A stretch of DNA of 64,000 nucleotides. Origin: CAZPKH01 sp964587165. Its GTDB lineage: Bacteria > Bacteroidota > Bacteroidia > Bacteroidales > Muribaculaceae. This document shows, one piece after another, positions 16,817 through 24,646 of the stretch (position 1 is the stretch's first letter; every line of letters begins with the position of its first letter). The notes beneath the pieces were generated by a model, which saw only the letters and a list, made by a program, of their open reading frames with translations, made no database searches and was not told where the DNA came from. Both the position numbers and the translations under genes were made by a program. The stretch spans positions 1 to 64,000 of the forward strand of contig CAZPKH010000005.1 in NCBI GenBank assembly GCA_964587165.1. The letters run 5' to 3'.

Positions 16817-16846
16817 CTTTGCAGTGTGAAATTAGGTTTTAACTTT

Positions 16847-17470
16847 ATGAAAAGGTCCTTTTTGATTATAGCCGCAGCTGCTTCAATTTCTGCCGGAGCC
16901 GCTGCCCAGTCGGCACCCGGCGATATGGCCGTGGGCCTGAGCGCCGGTGTAGCACCATGTATAGAGCATAGCGGCGCGCCGGTGAATGTCGGCGTGACGG
17001 CACGCTTTCAGTATAATCTTACGTCGGCACTCCGCGCCGAGCTGACAGGTGGATATTGGTTCCGCGACAAGGGGTATGATCTGGCCGAGCTCGGTCTCAA
17101 CGGTCAGTATCACTTCAACGTGTCGCCTCGTCTGAGCGTGTACCCGACCGTCGGTATCGGATGGGCCAGCGTCAAGAATCCGTGGTACGACATCTCCGAC
17201 TATTCCGACGTGATTCAGGATCTGTACGACCGCTTCGGCCCGGAGCTCATAGAGTCGGGCAACGAGGAGCTGCTCGAAGAGATACTCAAGACTGTGTATG
17301 GTGTCGACGAGGCTGCATCATCGCGCAAGAGCCGCTTTACGGCAAGCGTCGGTGCCGGTGCCGAATGGCGTGTGTCAGACCATTTTGCGCTCACACTCGA
17401 GGCTCGCTATCAATACATGAAAGATTACCAGCGCATACCTGTCACTCTCGGCGCCGTCTATCGCTTCTAA
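16847..17470 (+). CDS. Outer-membrane beta-barrel protein (OMP_b-brl family)
   Basis: A 207-residue protein with a signal peptide (MKRSFLIIAAAASISAGAAAQ) and alternating hydrophobic/aromatic strands typical of an 8-strand barrel: LTGGYWFRDKGYD, GLNGQYHFNVSPRLSVYPTVG, LTLEARYQYMKDYQ and a C-terminal GAVYRF ending in Phe. An acidic helical insert (about 120-150, with GNEELLEEILKTV) interrupts the strands, probably as an extracellular loop. Function unknown. The start at MKRSF is chosen over the upstream Met because it begins a proper signal peptide. It converges with the ABC ATPase gene, sharing 4 bp. Confidence 0.78.
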   Translation: MKRSFLIIAAAASISAGAAAQSAPGDMAVGLSAGVAPCIEHSGAPVNVGVTARFQYNLTSALRAELTGGYWFRDKGYDLAELGLNGQYHFNVSPRLSVYPTVGIGWASVKNPWYDISDYSDVIQDLYDRFGPELIESGNEELLEEILKTVYGVDEAASSRKSRFTASVGAGAEWRVSDHFALTLEARYQYMKDYQRIPVTLGAVYRF

Positions 17471-18177
17471 CAGCAATCGTGGGGGAGGATATGGCCGGCT
17501 ACGCGGTGATGCTCGGCCGTGCACTCCACGAGGGTGCGGTCGACCAGAAAGTGCCGGGTGGCCATGCCCGAGATTGTCGACATCTCGTGGCTTACCAATA
17601 TTATTGTCGTACCGGCGTCGGCGAGCGACCCGATAATCTCGTATATGCGGTGCTCGAAGCGCTTGTCGACATAGCTCAACGGCTCGTCGAGCACAAGCAG
17701 CCGCGGGTCGGAGATTATTGCGCGTCCCAGCAGTGTGCGCTGCAGCTGTCCGCCCGAGAGTGTGCCTATAGGTTTGGAGCGATGCGTGCGTAGCCCTACG
17801 GTGTCGATAGTCCGCTCAAGGAGTTCGGCTCGACGCTCCTTTGACAGGTTTTTGGCAGCAAGTCCTGATGCGATGACTTCGGCGGTGGTGATGGGAAATT
17901 TTGTGTCGATAAGGCTTTTCTGGGGCAGGTAGCCGATGCGCAGATGGTCGGTCACACGGCCGTCGCGCAGATACTCGACGCTCCCGGTGGTGGGGTGCAA
18001 AAGCTTCAGGATGATACGCATCAGAGTCGTTTTGCCCCCGCCGTTGGGCCCCGTGACAGCTACAAAATCGCCTCGGCGCACGGTAAGATTGACGTCGGAC
18101 AGCGCCTCGCGGCCGTTCCACACCATGCTCACATCGTGCAGACGTATCAGCTCTTCGGAATAGGTGTGATCACTCAT
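17467..18177 (-). CDS. znuC: Metal (zinc/manganese-type) ABC transporter ATP-binding protein
   Basis: A 236-residue ABC ATPase with Walker A GPNGGGKTT (43-51), Q-loop LPQ (about 84-86), signature LSGGQLQR (140-147), Walker B LLVLDEP (160-166) and an H-loop in LVSHEM. The sequence resembles ZnuC/MntB-type subunits, and the preceding gene encodes a ZnuA-like binding protein with an 8-bp overlap. No membrane permease (ZnuB) gene follows: the downstream neighbour is a convergent outer-membrane protein. The permease must lie elsewhere, or the pair works with another transporter. Zinc specificity is inferred from the partner's His-rich loop. Confidence 0.88.
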   Translation of the reverse strand: MSDHTYSEELIRLHDVSMVWNGREALSDVNLTVRRGDFVAVTGPNGGGKTTLMRIILKLLHPTTGSVEYLRDGRVTDHLRIGYLPQKSLIDTKFPITTAEVIASGLAAKNLSKERRAELLERTIDTVGLRTHRSKPIGTLSGGQLQRTLLGRAIISDPRLLVLDEPLSYVDKRFEHRIYEIIGSLADAGTTIILVSHEMSTISGMATRHFLVDRTLVECTAEHHRVAGHILPHDCC

Positions 18178-19141
18178 CAGCGGCTCCGGTTATGGCGCGG
18201 ACTGTGTGCAGGATCTCTCCCTCCCAATCCTCGTTCAACGGGTTGATATACACAATTTTTGCGCCTATTTCACGGTTAAGCACCTCGGCCTGGCGGGTGT
18301 CGAAGTCGCGCTGAAGCAGAAGCACAGCCGATCCGGCAGCCCGGGCTGAGTCGACGTATGCCTTGAGCTGCGACACCGGGAGCTCTTTCCCTTCGGGCGA
18401 GAGTGAGATCTGTCGCAGTCCGAAGTCGCGCGAGAAATAGCTCAGCGACGGGTGCCATATTATGAACGATACCGGCTGTCGGGCCGATCCGAGCATCCCC
18501 TTGATCTGAGTGTCGAGGCTGTCGAGATGTGATATGAAGCGGTTGTAATTCTGCTGATACACCTTGCGTCCGGAGGGGTCGACATCGCAGAGGGCTTTAA
18601 GGGCATTAGCTGCCATGATGCGGGCGTTCACTGTCGAGCTCCATACGTGCGGATCTACAGAGTGGGCATGGTCGTGGTGATGGTGGTGGGCGTCAATCTC
18701 CTCATGGTCGTCGTCATCGTGAGGCGGAGCCGGAGGCATGGGCGGCGGAATGGAGCTGCTGTGTGCCTGGTCGCCGTGAGTGCCGCTTATCAGGTCGACA
18801 CCCTCTGACATGTCGGCGATCATCAGGTCCGGACGCTGTAGCTTGATTTTTTCAATTATGGCATCCTCAAATGCCAGATTCCCCATGCGGAGGTATAGCT
18901 TGCTGCGCTCGAGGTTCATCATATGAGCCATCCCGGGCTCGTAGTTCTCGGGGTTGGCGCCTGCAGAGAGGAGCGCGCGCACCTCCACACGATCGCCCGC
19001 AATGCGGTCGACGATATACTTCTGGGGCAGAATGCTCACCGTCACCTGCGGCTTCTGGTCGCTGCGGTCAGTGCACCCGGCCATCGACATGGTGATCACC
19101 CCCCATAGCAATATGATAATATTTCTGACTGATTTCCTCAT
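18170..19141 (-). CDS. znuA: Zinc ABC transporter substrate-binding lipoprotein, ZnuA-like
   Basis: A 323-residue cluster A-I solute-binding protein with a lipoprotein signal (lipobox SMAGC, Cys23), so it is probably anchored to the inner or outer membrane and faces the periplasm. A flexible His/Asp/Pro-rich loop (about 120-160) with HDDDDHEE and AHHHHHDHAH is the zinc-capturing feature of ZnuA; DPHVW follows with a metal-ligand His. Further ligands are expected at IIWHPSLSYF and near the C-terminus. It overlaps znuC by 8 bp. It has its own promoter, immediately after the terminator of the NlpE-like gene. Confidence 0.92.
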   Translation of the reverse strand: MRKSVRNIIILLWGVITMSMAGCTDRSDQKPQVTVSILPQKYIVDRIAGDRVEVRALLSAGANPENYEPGMAHMMNLERSKLYLRMGNLAFEDAIIEKIKLQRPDLMIADMSEGVDLISGTHGDQAHSSSIPPPMPPAPPHDDDDHEEIDAHHHHHDHAHSVDPHVWSSTVNARIMAANALKALCDVDPSGRKVYQQNYNRFISHLDSLDTQIKGMLGSARQPVSFIIWHPSLSYFSRDFGLRQISLSPEGKELPVSQLKAYVDSARAAGSAVLLLQRDFDTRQAEVLNREIGAKIVYINPLNEDWEGEILHTVRAITGAADE

Positions 19142-19156
19142 AGATTCCTAAGATAT

Positions 19157-19178
19157 TCGCACGCACGAGAGAGTGCGA
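19157..19178 (-). promoter_or_regulatory. Inverted repeat in the znuA leader
   Basis: TCGCAC (19157-19162) and GTGCGA (19173-19178) form a 6-bp arm hairpin or dyad just upstream of the znuA start. It could be a leader structure or an operator, for example for a Zur-type repressor; identity is not shown. Confidence 0.3.
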
Positions 19179-19214
19179 GTTTCAGCAGTCGGTCGCGATG
19201 CACTGCCGTCGTGA

Positions 19215-19245
19215 CAAAATTAACAAAAAAAATTGATTGAGCAAA
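19215..19245 (-). promoter_or_regulatory. znuAC promoter
   Basis: Minus strand: TTTG (19242-19245), exactly 19 bases, TAATTTTG (19215-19222), a full match to the Bacteroidetes consensus. The leader would be about 65 nt. The -33 box lies inside the T-tract of the preceding terminator. Confidence 0.65.
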
Positions 19246-19276
19246 AAACGGCCTCCGCCGGTATTGGGCGGAAGCC
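19242..19276 (-). terminator. Intrinsic terminator of the NlpE-like gene
   Basis: On the minus strand GGCTTCCGCC (19276-19267) pairs with GGCGGAGGCC (19259-19250) with one mismatch, followed at once by GTTTTTTG. This is a classical intrinsic terminator. Confidence 0.85.
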
Positions 19277-19313
19277 GCTGAATGCTTTTTATAATGCCTT
19301 TAGGATAAGTCGT

Positions 19314-19790
19314 TTACTTGACGATCTTGAGGGTGTAGTTGAGGCTGTCGCTCACTGCGGGCTCAAGCTCTGCATTGACCATAGTCAGTGTCGAGTCGCT
19401 CGATACCTCAAAGTAGAGGTTGTCGCTTGCGTTGGGGTTGGAGTCCTTGGCGTCCTTGACAAGCTTGAGGTATTTCTTACCGTTTTTCTCCACCACGGTG
19501 AAGTCGCCCTCCGATTTGTAGCTTGCACCGTCCTTCACGCCGCCGGTGGCTACTGAATCGGCCACAAGGTAAGTCTCGACGAGGTCGTAGTCGCCCTCCA
19601 TGTTGTTTTTGTCGTCTTCGTAGTCGAGTTTGAGGTTGTAGCGTATGCCTGCTGCATCGGCTGCGGGAAGTACGCCGGTATAAGCTACATCGTCGACTTT
19701 CTCGCATTTCTGATCGCAACTTTTATTGCCGCAAGATGCAAGGGCTAACACTGCGAATGCAGCGGCTGCGAGACTAACTGTTTTTTTCAT
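19314..19790 (-). CDS. NlpE-like N-terminal domain lipoprotein
   Basis: A 158-residue lipoprotein (lipobox LASC, Cys20) followed by a Cys-rich stretch GNKSCDQKCEKVD and a small beta-barrel domain. The segment YTGVLPAADAAGIRYNLKL is the start of the NlpE/copper-resistance N-terminal fold. In E. coli NlpE senses surface contact and lipoprotein or copper stress; here only the N-terminal domain is present and the role is inferred. It lies just upstream of znuAC but is separated by a terminator and a new promoter, so it is probably its own transcript. Confidence 0.78.
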   Translation of the reverse strand: MKKTVSLAAAAFAVLALASCGNKSCDQKCEKVDDVAYTGVLPAADAAGIRYNLKLDYEDDKNNMEGDYDLVETYLVADSVATGGVKDGASYKSEGDFTVVEKNGKKYLKLVKDAKDSNPNASDNLYFEVSSDSTLTMVNAELEPAVSDSLNYTLKIVK

Positions 19791-19918
19791 ATCTTCTTAA
19801 ATTTAAAAAATTGATTGTTCAAAGTTGGCTGAGTATAGCGTGTGCTGCCATACTGCACGGGCATTTGATGCCTATGCTACGATTATAACAACCGTCAATG
19901 AAAAATGTTGACTTGCAG

Positions 19919-20425
19919 TTACACAATTTTTTCCAAAGCAAGAAGATGTTGCTTGGCGGGGATTCCTCCGGCATATCCGGTGAGCGAGCCGTCGGTGCCG
20001 ATCACCCGGTGGCACGGCACAAGGATTGACATCGGATTTGCTCCGATGGCCCGGGCTACGGCTCTTACGGCGTCAGGCTTACCGAGGCGTCGGGCTATTG
20101 TGGCATACGACACGGTGCTACCGTATGGTATGTGCTGAAGCTCAACCCACACTCGTTTCTGGAAGTCGGTGCCGCACATTAACAGCGGGACATCAAAGAC
20201 CTTGTGCTTGCCGGCGAAATATTCGTCGAGCTGCCTGATTGTCGCTGCTATGACATCGGAGCTGCCTTCGGCAAAGTCGGCATCAAGCATCCGGCCGAGG
20301 CGGCCGATGTTGTACTCGGAGTGCGGTGATCTAATCCAGTCGCAGAGGCAGATACGGCTCGCGAAGGAGGCGAGCCGTATGGATCCGCACGGTGTGCGGT
20401 ATGAATGTACAAGGATGGTGGCCAT
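19919..20425 (-). CDS. ogt: Methylated-DNA--protein-cysteine S-methyltransferase
   Basis: A 168-residue suicide repair enzyme that moves O6-alkyl groups from guanine to its own Cys. The active-site motif PCHRV is present (about residues 136-140), preceded by the helix-turn-helix region YGSTVSYATIARRLG, the Asn-hinge in GANPMSILVPCHRV and the trailing GSLTGYAGG. The start is set at 20425 (MATILVHSYRTPCG), because its ATG overlaps the stop of the upstream lipoprotein gene (TGATG), indicating coupling. A longer start six codons upstream lies inside that gene. Confidence 0.95.
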   Translation of the reverse strand: MATILVHSYRTPCGSIRLASFASRICLCDWIRSPHSEYNIGRLGRMLDADFAEGSSDVIAATIRQLDEYFAGKHKVFDVPLLMCGTDFQKRVWVELQHIPYGSTVSYATIARRLGKPDAVRAVARAIGANPMSILVPCHRVIGTDGSLTGYAGGIPAKQHLLALEKIV

Positions 20426-21033
20426 CAGTCGGCGTATTCGCACGACACGGCGTCGATATAGTAGCCCGAGAGGTAGTTTTTACCGGACTTGGCTTTGCGC
20501 TGCTCGATCAGCTCGCGCAGATATGACATTGATTTACGGAACACCGAGTCGGGATGTGCATTTTCATCCTTAATATGGTATGCCTTGGGGAAGCCTATCG
20601 ACGAAATATCTTCGAGCGAGAATGCAGCGTCAGTGTCGGAAGCGTTGGTGAGATACTGTTTCTCTATCTGCTGCAGGTAATTCTCGTCGATGCAGCGCTC
20701 GTGCATGAGCCCCACGATTTTTATCTTCCGGCCTATCTCGTCCACTTTAAACCGTCCGCCGAGCGATGCGGTGGCATCCACACGGATGAATACCGTGTCG
20801 GACGATCCTTCGAGAAAGAGGCGGCGCAGATCCTCAAAGCTGTAGCGCGACAGGTTGCCGGTCACGGTGACACATTTTTCGACAAAATCGTCGGGGTTTG
20901 ACAGAAGTGAGTCGACGGTCACTTGATCTGTCGATTCTACTTCGTTGACGTTTTCGTCCTGTGTTGTACCGCGGCATCCGCAAAGCAGCAGGGTGCATAT
21001 GGCCGCCAATGTCGTCAGAAAGTTCAATTTCAT
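20425..21033 (-). CDS. Lipoprotein with OB-fold-like domain, function unknown
   Basis: A 202-residue lipoprotein (lipobox LCGC, Cys20). After an acidic linker the segment TVDSLLSNPDDFVEKCVTVTGNLSRYS, with IRVDATASLGG and IKIVGLMHERCIDENYL, looks like the tRNA_anti-like/OB-fold module seen in small Bacteroidetes lipoproteins; this is by pattern only. The C-terminal part (from about residue 135) is helical and basic (LRELIEQRKAKSGKNYL). It is translationally coupled to the alkyltransferase gene downstream. Promoter at 21087-21118. Confidence 0.7.
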   Translation of the reverse strand: MKLNFLTTLAAICTLLLCGCRGTTQDENVNEVESTDQVTVDSLLSNPDDFVEKCVTVTGNLSRYSFEDLRRLFLEGSSDTVFIRVDATASLGGRFKVDEIGRKIKIVGLMHERCIDENYLQQIEKQYLTNASDTDAAFSLEDISSIGFPKAYHIKDENAHPDSVFRKSMSYLRELIEQRKAKSGKNYLSGYYIDAVSCEYAD

Positions 21034-21086
21034 CAGTTGAGAGGGGGGATGGGTCTCAGATTACAAATATTTATTTTTATCGCTGA

Positions 21087-21118
21087 CAAATTTACACAAC
21101 CGTTTCGTATTTCGCAAA
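21087..21118 (-). promoter_or_regulatory. Promoter of the lipoprotein-ogt operon
   Basis: Minus strand: TTTG (21115-21118), a 20-base spacer, TAAATTTG (21087-21094), in the gap after miaA. The leader would be about 45 nt. Confidence 0.58.
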
Positions 21119-21128
21119 ATATGTAACA

Positions 21129-22028
21129 TCACCGACATAATTCAAGCGCACGTTTTATAATATCGGGTCCGGGCGCGAGTAAGTGCAGGTCGGGGTGGCG
21201 TGCCATCATGGTAAGTTGTTTTTTTGCGTATACGCGGGTGTTTTTCGCGATGCGTGCTATGGCTGTGTCGCGATCCATGCGGCCCTCGATCACGGCAAAG
21301 AGCTCTTTATATCCCACAGTATTGAGCGCATTGAGGTGGCGCAGCGGGTACAGTCGCTCGGCCTCTTGCTCCAGGCCTTGGGCTATCATGCTGTCGACGC
21401 GGCTGTTTATGCGTTCGAACAGTTCGCTTCGCGGTCGGTCGATGGCGATTTTTACGGTGCGCCACGGGCGTTCTTTAGGCTGCCCGGTGCATAGGGCGGA
21501 GTACGGCACGCCGGCTTCAAGGGTGATCTCTATGGCGTGGATTATGCGGCGATGGTTGCACTTGTCGATGCGCGAGTAAGTGGCCGGGTCGAGCTTTTGC
21601 AGCTCCCGGCGTATAGCCTCGATGCCACCGCGTGAGTACATTTCGAGAACATGCCGGCGGGTGTCCTCGGATATGGTGGGTAGCTGATCCATACCACGCA
21701 CCACAGCGTCGATATACATCATCGCACCTCCGCACAATATGGCATAGTCGCTGCGCTCCCACAGCTGCGGGAGCAGGTGGTCGACGACCTCTTGCTCAAA
21801 CATGGCCGCAGAGAAATAATCCGACGGATCGAGCACTCCCACAAGATGGTGCTTTACGCGCGCAAGCTCGGCCGGCGTAGGGGCGGCAGTGCCGACAGGC
21901 ATATCGCGGTATATCTGACGCGAATCGGCTGAGATGATTTCGCATCCCAGCCGTTCGGCCAGTTCGATGGCCAGTGAGGTTTTGCCCGAGGCCGTAGGCC
22001 CGGTCACTACGATGAGAGTCTTTCCCAA
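21129..22028 (-). CDS. miaA: tRNA dimethylallyltransferase MiaA
   Basis: MiaA prenylates A37 of tRNAs reading UNN codons, using dimethylallyl diphosphate. The 299-residue protein has the P-loop GPTASGKT (10-17), the SADSRQIYRDMPVGTAAP segment (starting about 34), the DxxxxGG-like loop in AILCGGAMMYIDAV, and the RRIIHAIEI region. The length is normal for the family. It begins 18 bp after pepT and is probably co-transcribed with it. Confidence 0.97.
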   Translation of the reverse strand: MGKTLIVVTGPTASGKTSLAIELAERLGCEIISADSRQIYRDMPVGTAAPTPAELARVKHHLVGVLDPSDYFSAAMFEQEVVDHLLPQLWERSDYAILCGGAMMYIDAVVRGMDQLPTISEDTRRHVLEMYSRGGIEAIRRELQKLDPATYSRIDKCNHRRIIHAIEITLEAGVPYSALCTGQPKERPWRTVKIAIDRPRSELFERINSRVDSMIAQGLEQEAERLYPLRHLNALNTVGYKELFAVIEGRMDRDTAIARIAKNTRVYAKKQLTMMARHPDLHLLAPGPDIIKRALELCR

Positions 22029-22046
22029 ATTTGTGTAGGCAGGCTC

Positions 22047-23276
22047 TTATTTCTTCTCGGCCACGAGTCGGCAGATCTCTACTATCACGCGGGTGGCTTT
22101 CTCCATCGAGCTGACGGGCACATACTCGTAGCGGCCGTGGAAGTTCAGACCGCCGGCAAATATGTTGGGGCACGGCAGCCCTTTGAATGAAAGCTGAGCA
22201 CCGTCCGTACCGCCGCGTATAGGCTGTACTTTGGGTGTCACACCGGCGTCGATCATGGCCTGCTTGGCTATGTCGACCACATACATCACCGGCTCTATCT
22301 TTTCGCGCATGTTGTAGTACTGATCCTTGATCTCGATCGAAGCACACCCGGGGAACTCGTTGTTGATCTTGCGGGTGAGGTGTTCGAGCTCTTTCTTGCG
22401 GCGCTCGAAGCGGTCGCGGTCGTGGTCGCGTATTATATATGTGAGGGTTGTCTCCTCGACGGAGCCATGCATGGCCGTGAGGTGGTAGAATCCCTCGTAC
22501 CCTTCGGTGTGTTCGGGGGTCTCCCAGCGGGGGAGCATGATGATAAACTGGTTGGCCACACGCATCGAGTTGAGCATCTTGTGTTTGGCCGAACCGGGGT
22601 GTACGTTGCGTCCTTTAAATGTGACGCGGGCCACGGCGGCATTGAAGTTCTCATATTCGAGCTCGCCCAGCTCGCCGCCGTCCATTGTATATGCAAAGTC
22701 GCACCCGAAGCGCTCCACGTCGAATTTGTGGGCGCCGAGGCCTATCTCCTCGTCGGGATTGAAGGCGATACGGATCTTGCCGTGCTTCACCTCAGGGTGA
22801 CGCTGCAGGTAGTCGATGGCGGTGATGATCTCGGCGATGCCGGCCTTGTCGTCGGCTCCGAGGAGCGTTGTGCCGTCGGTCACGATAAGCGTGTCGCCCT
22901 TGTAGGCAAGCATCTCCGGAAACTCTTCCGGAGAGAGTACTATCCCTTCGGCTGCGTTGAGGGTAATTGCCGAGCCGTCGTAATTCTCCACGATGCGGGG
23001 GGTCACATTGTGGCCGCTCATATCGGGGGCGGTATCGAGGTGGGCTATGAACCCTACCACGGGAGCTGTCGCTCCGGCGGGGAGGTTGGAGGGCAGAGTT
23101 GCCATCAGATACCCGTTGTCGTCGAGCGATATTTCGGTGAGGCCCATAGCTTTGAGCTCCTTCTCAAGGTGCTGTGCGAAGATCATCTGCCCCGGGGTCG
23201 AGGGAGTCATATTGGTGAGTTCGTCGCTCTGAGTGTCGAACTTCACGTACTGCAGGAAACGGTCTACTACGTTCAT
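22047..23276 (-). CDS. pepT: Peptidase T (tripeptide aminopeptidase)
   Basis: A 409-residue M20B metallopeptidase that removes N-terminal residues from tripeptides in the cytoplasm. Metal-binding motifs are AHLDTAPD (His79, Asp81), GADDKAG (bridging Asp) and NPDEEIGLG with the catalytic Glu; PIRGGTDG is the C-terminal family motif. The length matches PepT (about 408). It is first in the pepT-miaA operon. A -7 element TACCTTTG lies at 23304-23311 on the minus strand. Confidence 0.97.
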   Translation of the reverse strand: MNVVDRFLQYVKFDTQSDELTNMTPSTPGQMIFAQHLEKELKAMGLTEISLDDNGYLMATLPSNLPAGATAPVVGFIAHLDTAPDMSGHNVTPRIVENYDGSAITLNAAEGIVLSPEEFPEMLAYKGDTLIVTDGTTLLGADDKAGIAEIITAIDYLQRHPEVKHGKIRIAFNPDEEIGLGAHKFDVERFGCDFAYTMDGGELGELEYENFNAAVARVTFKGRNVHPGSAKHKMLNSMRVANQFIIMLPRWETPEHTEGYEGFYHLTAMHGSVEETTLTYIIRDHDRDRFERRKKELEHLTRKINNEFPGCASIEIKDQYYNMREKIEPVMYVVDIAKQAMIDAGVTPKVQPIRGGTDGAQLSFKGLPCPNIFAGGLNFHGRYEYVPVSSMEKATRVIVEICRLVAEKK

Positions 23277-23303
23277 GGTACTGTTATAATACGTTATTTA
23301 CGG

Positions 23304-23311
23304 CAAAGGTA
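23304..23311 (-). promoter_or_regulatory. -7 promoter element for pepT-miaA
   Basis: TACCTTTG on the minus strand, giving a leader of about 20 nt. It is followed upstream by CGGCAAAG, which with the CTTTGCCG nearby makes a short dyad (23301-23308 and 23317-23324) around the promoter. Confidence 0.42.
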
Positions 23312-23394
23312 CAAAACTTTGCCGAATTATCAGAGTAAGTCAGATAATATATGTTAAACATATATAGATAGAGTGTGATTGGCGGAAAATTTCG

Positions 23395-23402
23395 TAATTT
23401 TG
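23395..23402 (+). promoter_or_regulatory. -7 promoter element for the C11-protease-to-comEC operon
   Basis: TAATTTTG ends 8 bases before the ATG at 23411, implying an almost leaderless message. A TTG at 23377-23379 is only 15 bases upstream, closer than usual. Confidence 0.38.
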
Positions 23403-23410
23403 CCGAAATT

Positions 23411-24640
23411 ATGAATATTGTACGTTTTTTGAAAATTTGGATTTGCGCTCTTCTGCTGTTGCCGCTTGGTGCGTGCGACTTTGACGACGAGCCGCAGACA
23501 CCTGATCAGTCAGGTGGCGCACCGCTGCCGCCCGAATGGTCGGAAGTGGCCGACCGCACGTTGCTGATCTATATGGCTGCCGACAACTCTTTAGGAGTGA
23601 GCCGCTTTGACAAATCTGATATGGACGAGATGGAGCTTGCCGCATCCGAGATTCCTGCAGGTAGCCGTGTGATAGTGTATCACGATGCTTCGAGCGGCGA
23701 CCCGCAGCTGCTGGAGTTGTCGGTCGCCGGATGGCGTCATATCAAGGATTATCCCGGCAACGAGTCGGGAGTGCGTGCCACATCGCCCGAACGTATGACA
23801 GAAGTTTTTGCTGATATGCGTTCGGCTGCCCCGGCACGGGCCTACGGACTTGTGCTGTGGAGCCATGGCACCGGGTGGGATGAACAGACCACTTCGCGCT
23901 CGTCGGCTCCGCTTCGCTCGTTCGGTCAGGATTATCGCGGCGGTGAGGATCGCGCAGGCACCACTATGTCGGTACCCACACTTGCCGGTGCGCTCGATGG
24001 TCAGGGATTCGATTTCGTGTATTTCGACTGCTGCTTCATGGCGACGGTCGAGACTGCCTACGAGCTGCGCCACTCTGTGCGCTATATGGTGGCGTCGGCC
24101 ACCCAGCTTCCGGCCAACGGGATGCCCTACGATCTCAATCTGCCGAAACTTGCTGCAGCTTCGCCCGATCTTATCGGAGCCGCCGCAAATACTTTCGATA
24201 CCTATGACGCTCTGAGCGGCACGTACCGTTGGTGCTCAATAGCGGTGGTCGACTGTTCGCAGCTCGACGCCCTTGCCGATGCTACCCGCGCGGTAATGGC
24301 CACAGCTACGTATGCTCCGGGCAGACCCGAGGTTCAGGCTCTGACGACCTATAGCCCCTGCCGGGTGTTTGAATTCGGCGACTATATCGAAAAATCGCTT
24401 CCCGCCGATGCCGGGGCTCTTGCGCGATGGCGCGAGGCTCTCGACCGCGCCGTGGTCTACAAAGCTACTACTCCGTGTATCTACGAGGATGGCCTCTCAC
24501 GCCGCCGGATAGATATGGACCGCTACTGCGGCCTGTCGAGCTTCGTGCTCGAATCGGCTGCCGATGCTTCTACCGCAGGCTACTCGCGGCTGCAATGGTG
24601 GCAGGATGTGGCGAGCAGTTATATCTCAGTACAGCAATAA
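23411..24640 (+). CDS. Clostripain-family (C11) cysteine peptidase lipoprotein
   Basis: A 409-residue exported C11 protease. It has a lipoprotein signal (lipobox PLGAC, Cys22), an acidic/Pro-rich linker, and then the caspase-like fold: LLIYMAADNSL (about 51-61), the catalytic His in LVLWSHGTGW (His152) and the catalytic Cys in YFDCCFMATVE (Cys207 or Cys208). Clostripain relatives cleave after Arg or Lys and are common surface or periplasmic proteases in gut Bacteroidales. The start at 23411 is chosen for its lipoprotein signal; the in-frame ATG 12 codons earlier lies across the promoter element. It is first in a long operon, with mscS 6 bp behind. Confidence 0.9.
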   Translation: MNIVRFLKIWICALLLLPLGACDFDDEPQTPDQSGGAPLPPEWSEVADRTLLIYMAADNSLGVSRFDKSDMDEMELAASEIPAGSRVIVYHDASSGDPQLLELSVAGWRHIKDYPGNESGVRATSPERMTEVFADMRSAAPARAYGLVLWSHGTGWDEQTTSRSSAPLRSFGQDYRGGEDRAGTTMSVPTLAGALDGQGFDFVYFDCCFMATVETAYELRHSVRYMVASATQLPANGMPYDLNLPKLAAASPDLIGAAANTFDTYDALSGTYRWCSIAVVDCSQLDALADATRAVMATATYAPGRPEVQALTTYSPCRVFEFGDYIEKSLPADAGALARWREALDRAVVYKATTPCIYEDGLSRRRIDMDRYCGLSSFVLESAADASTAGYSRLQWWQDVASSYISVQQ

Positions 24641-24646
24641 AAAACG

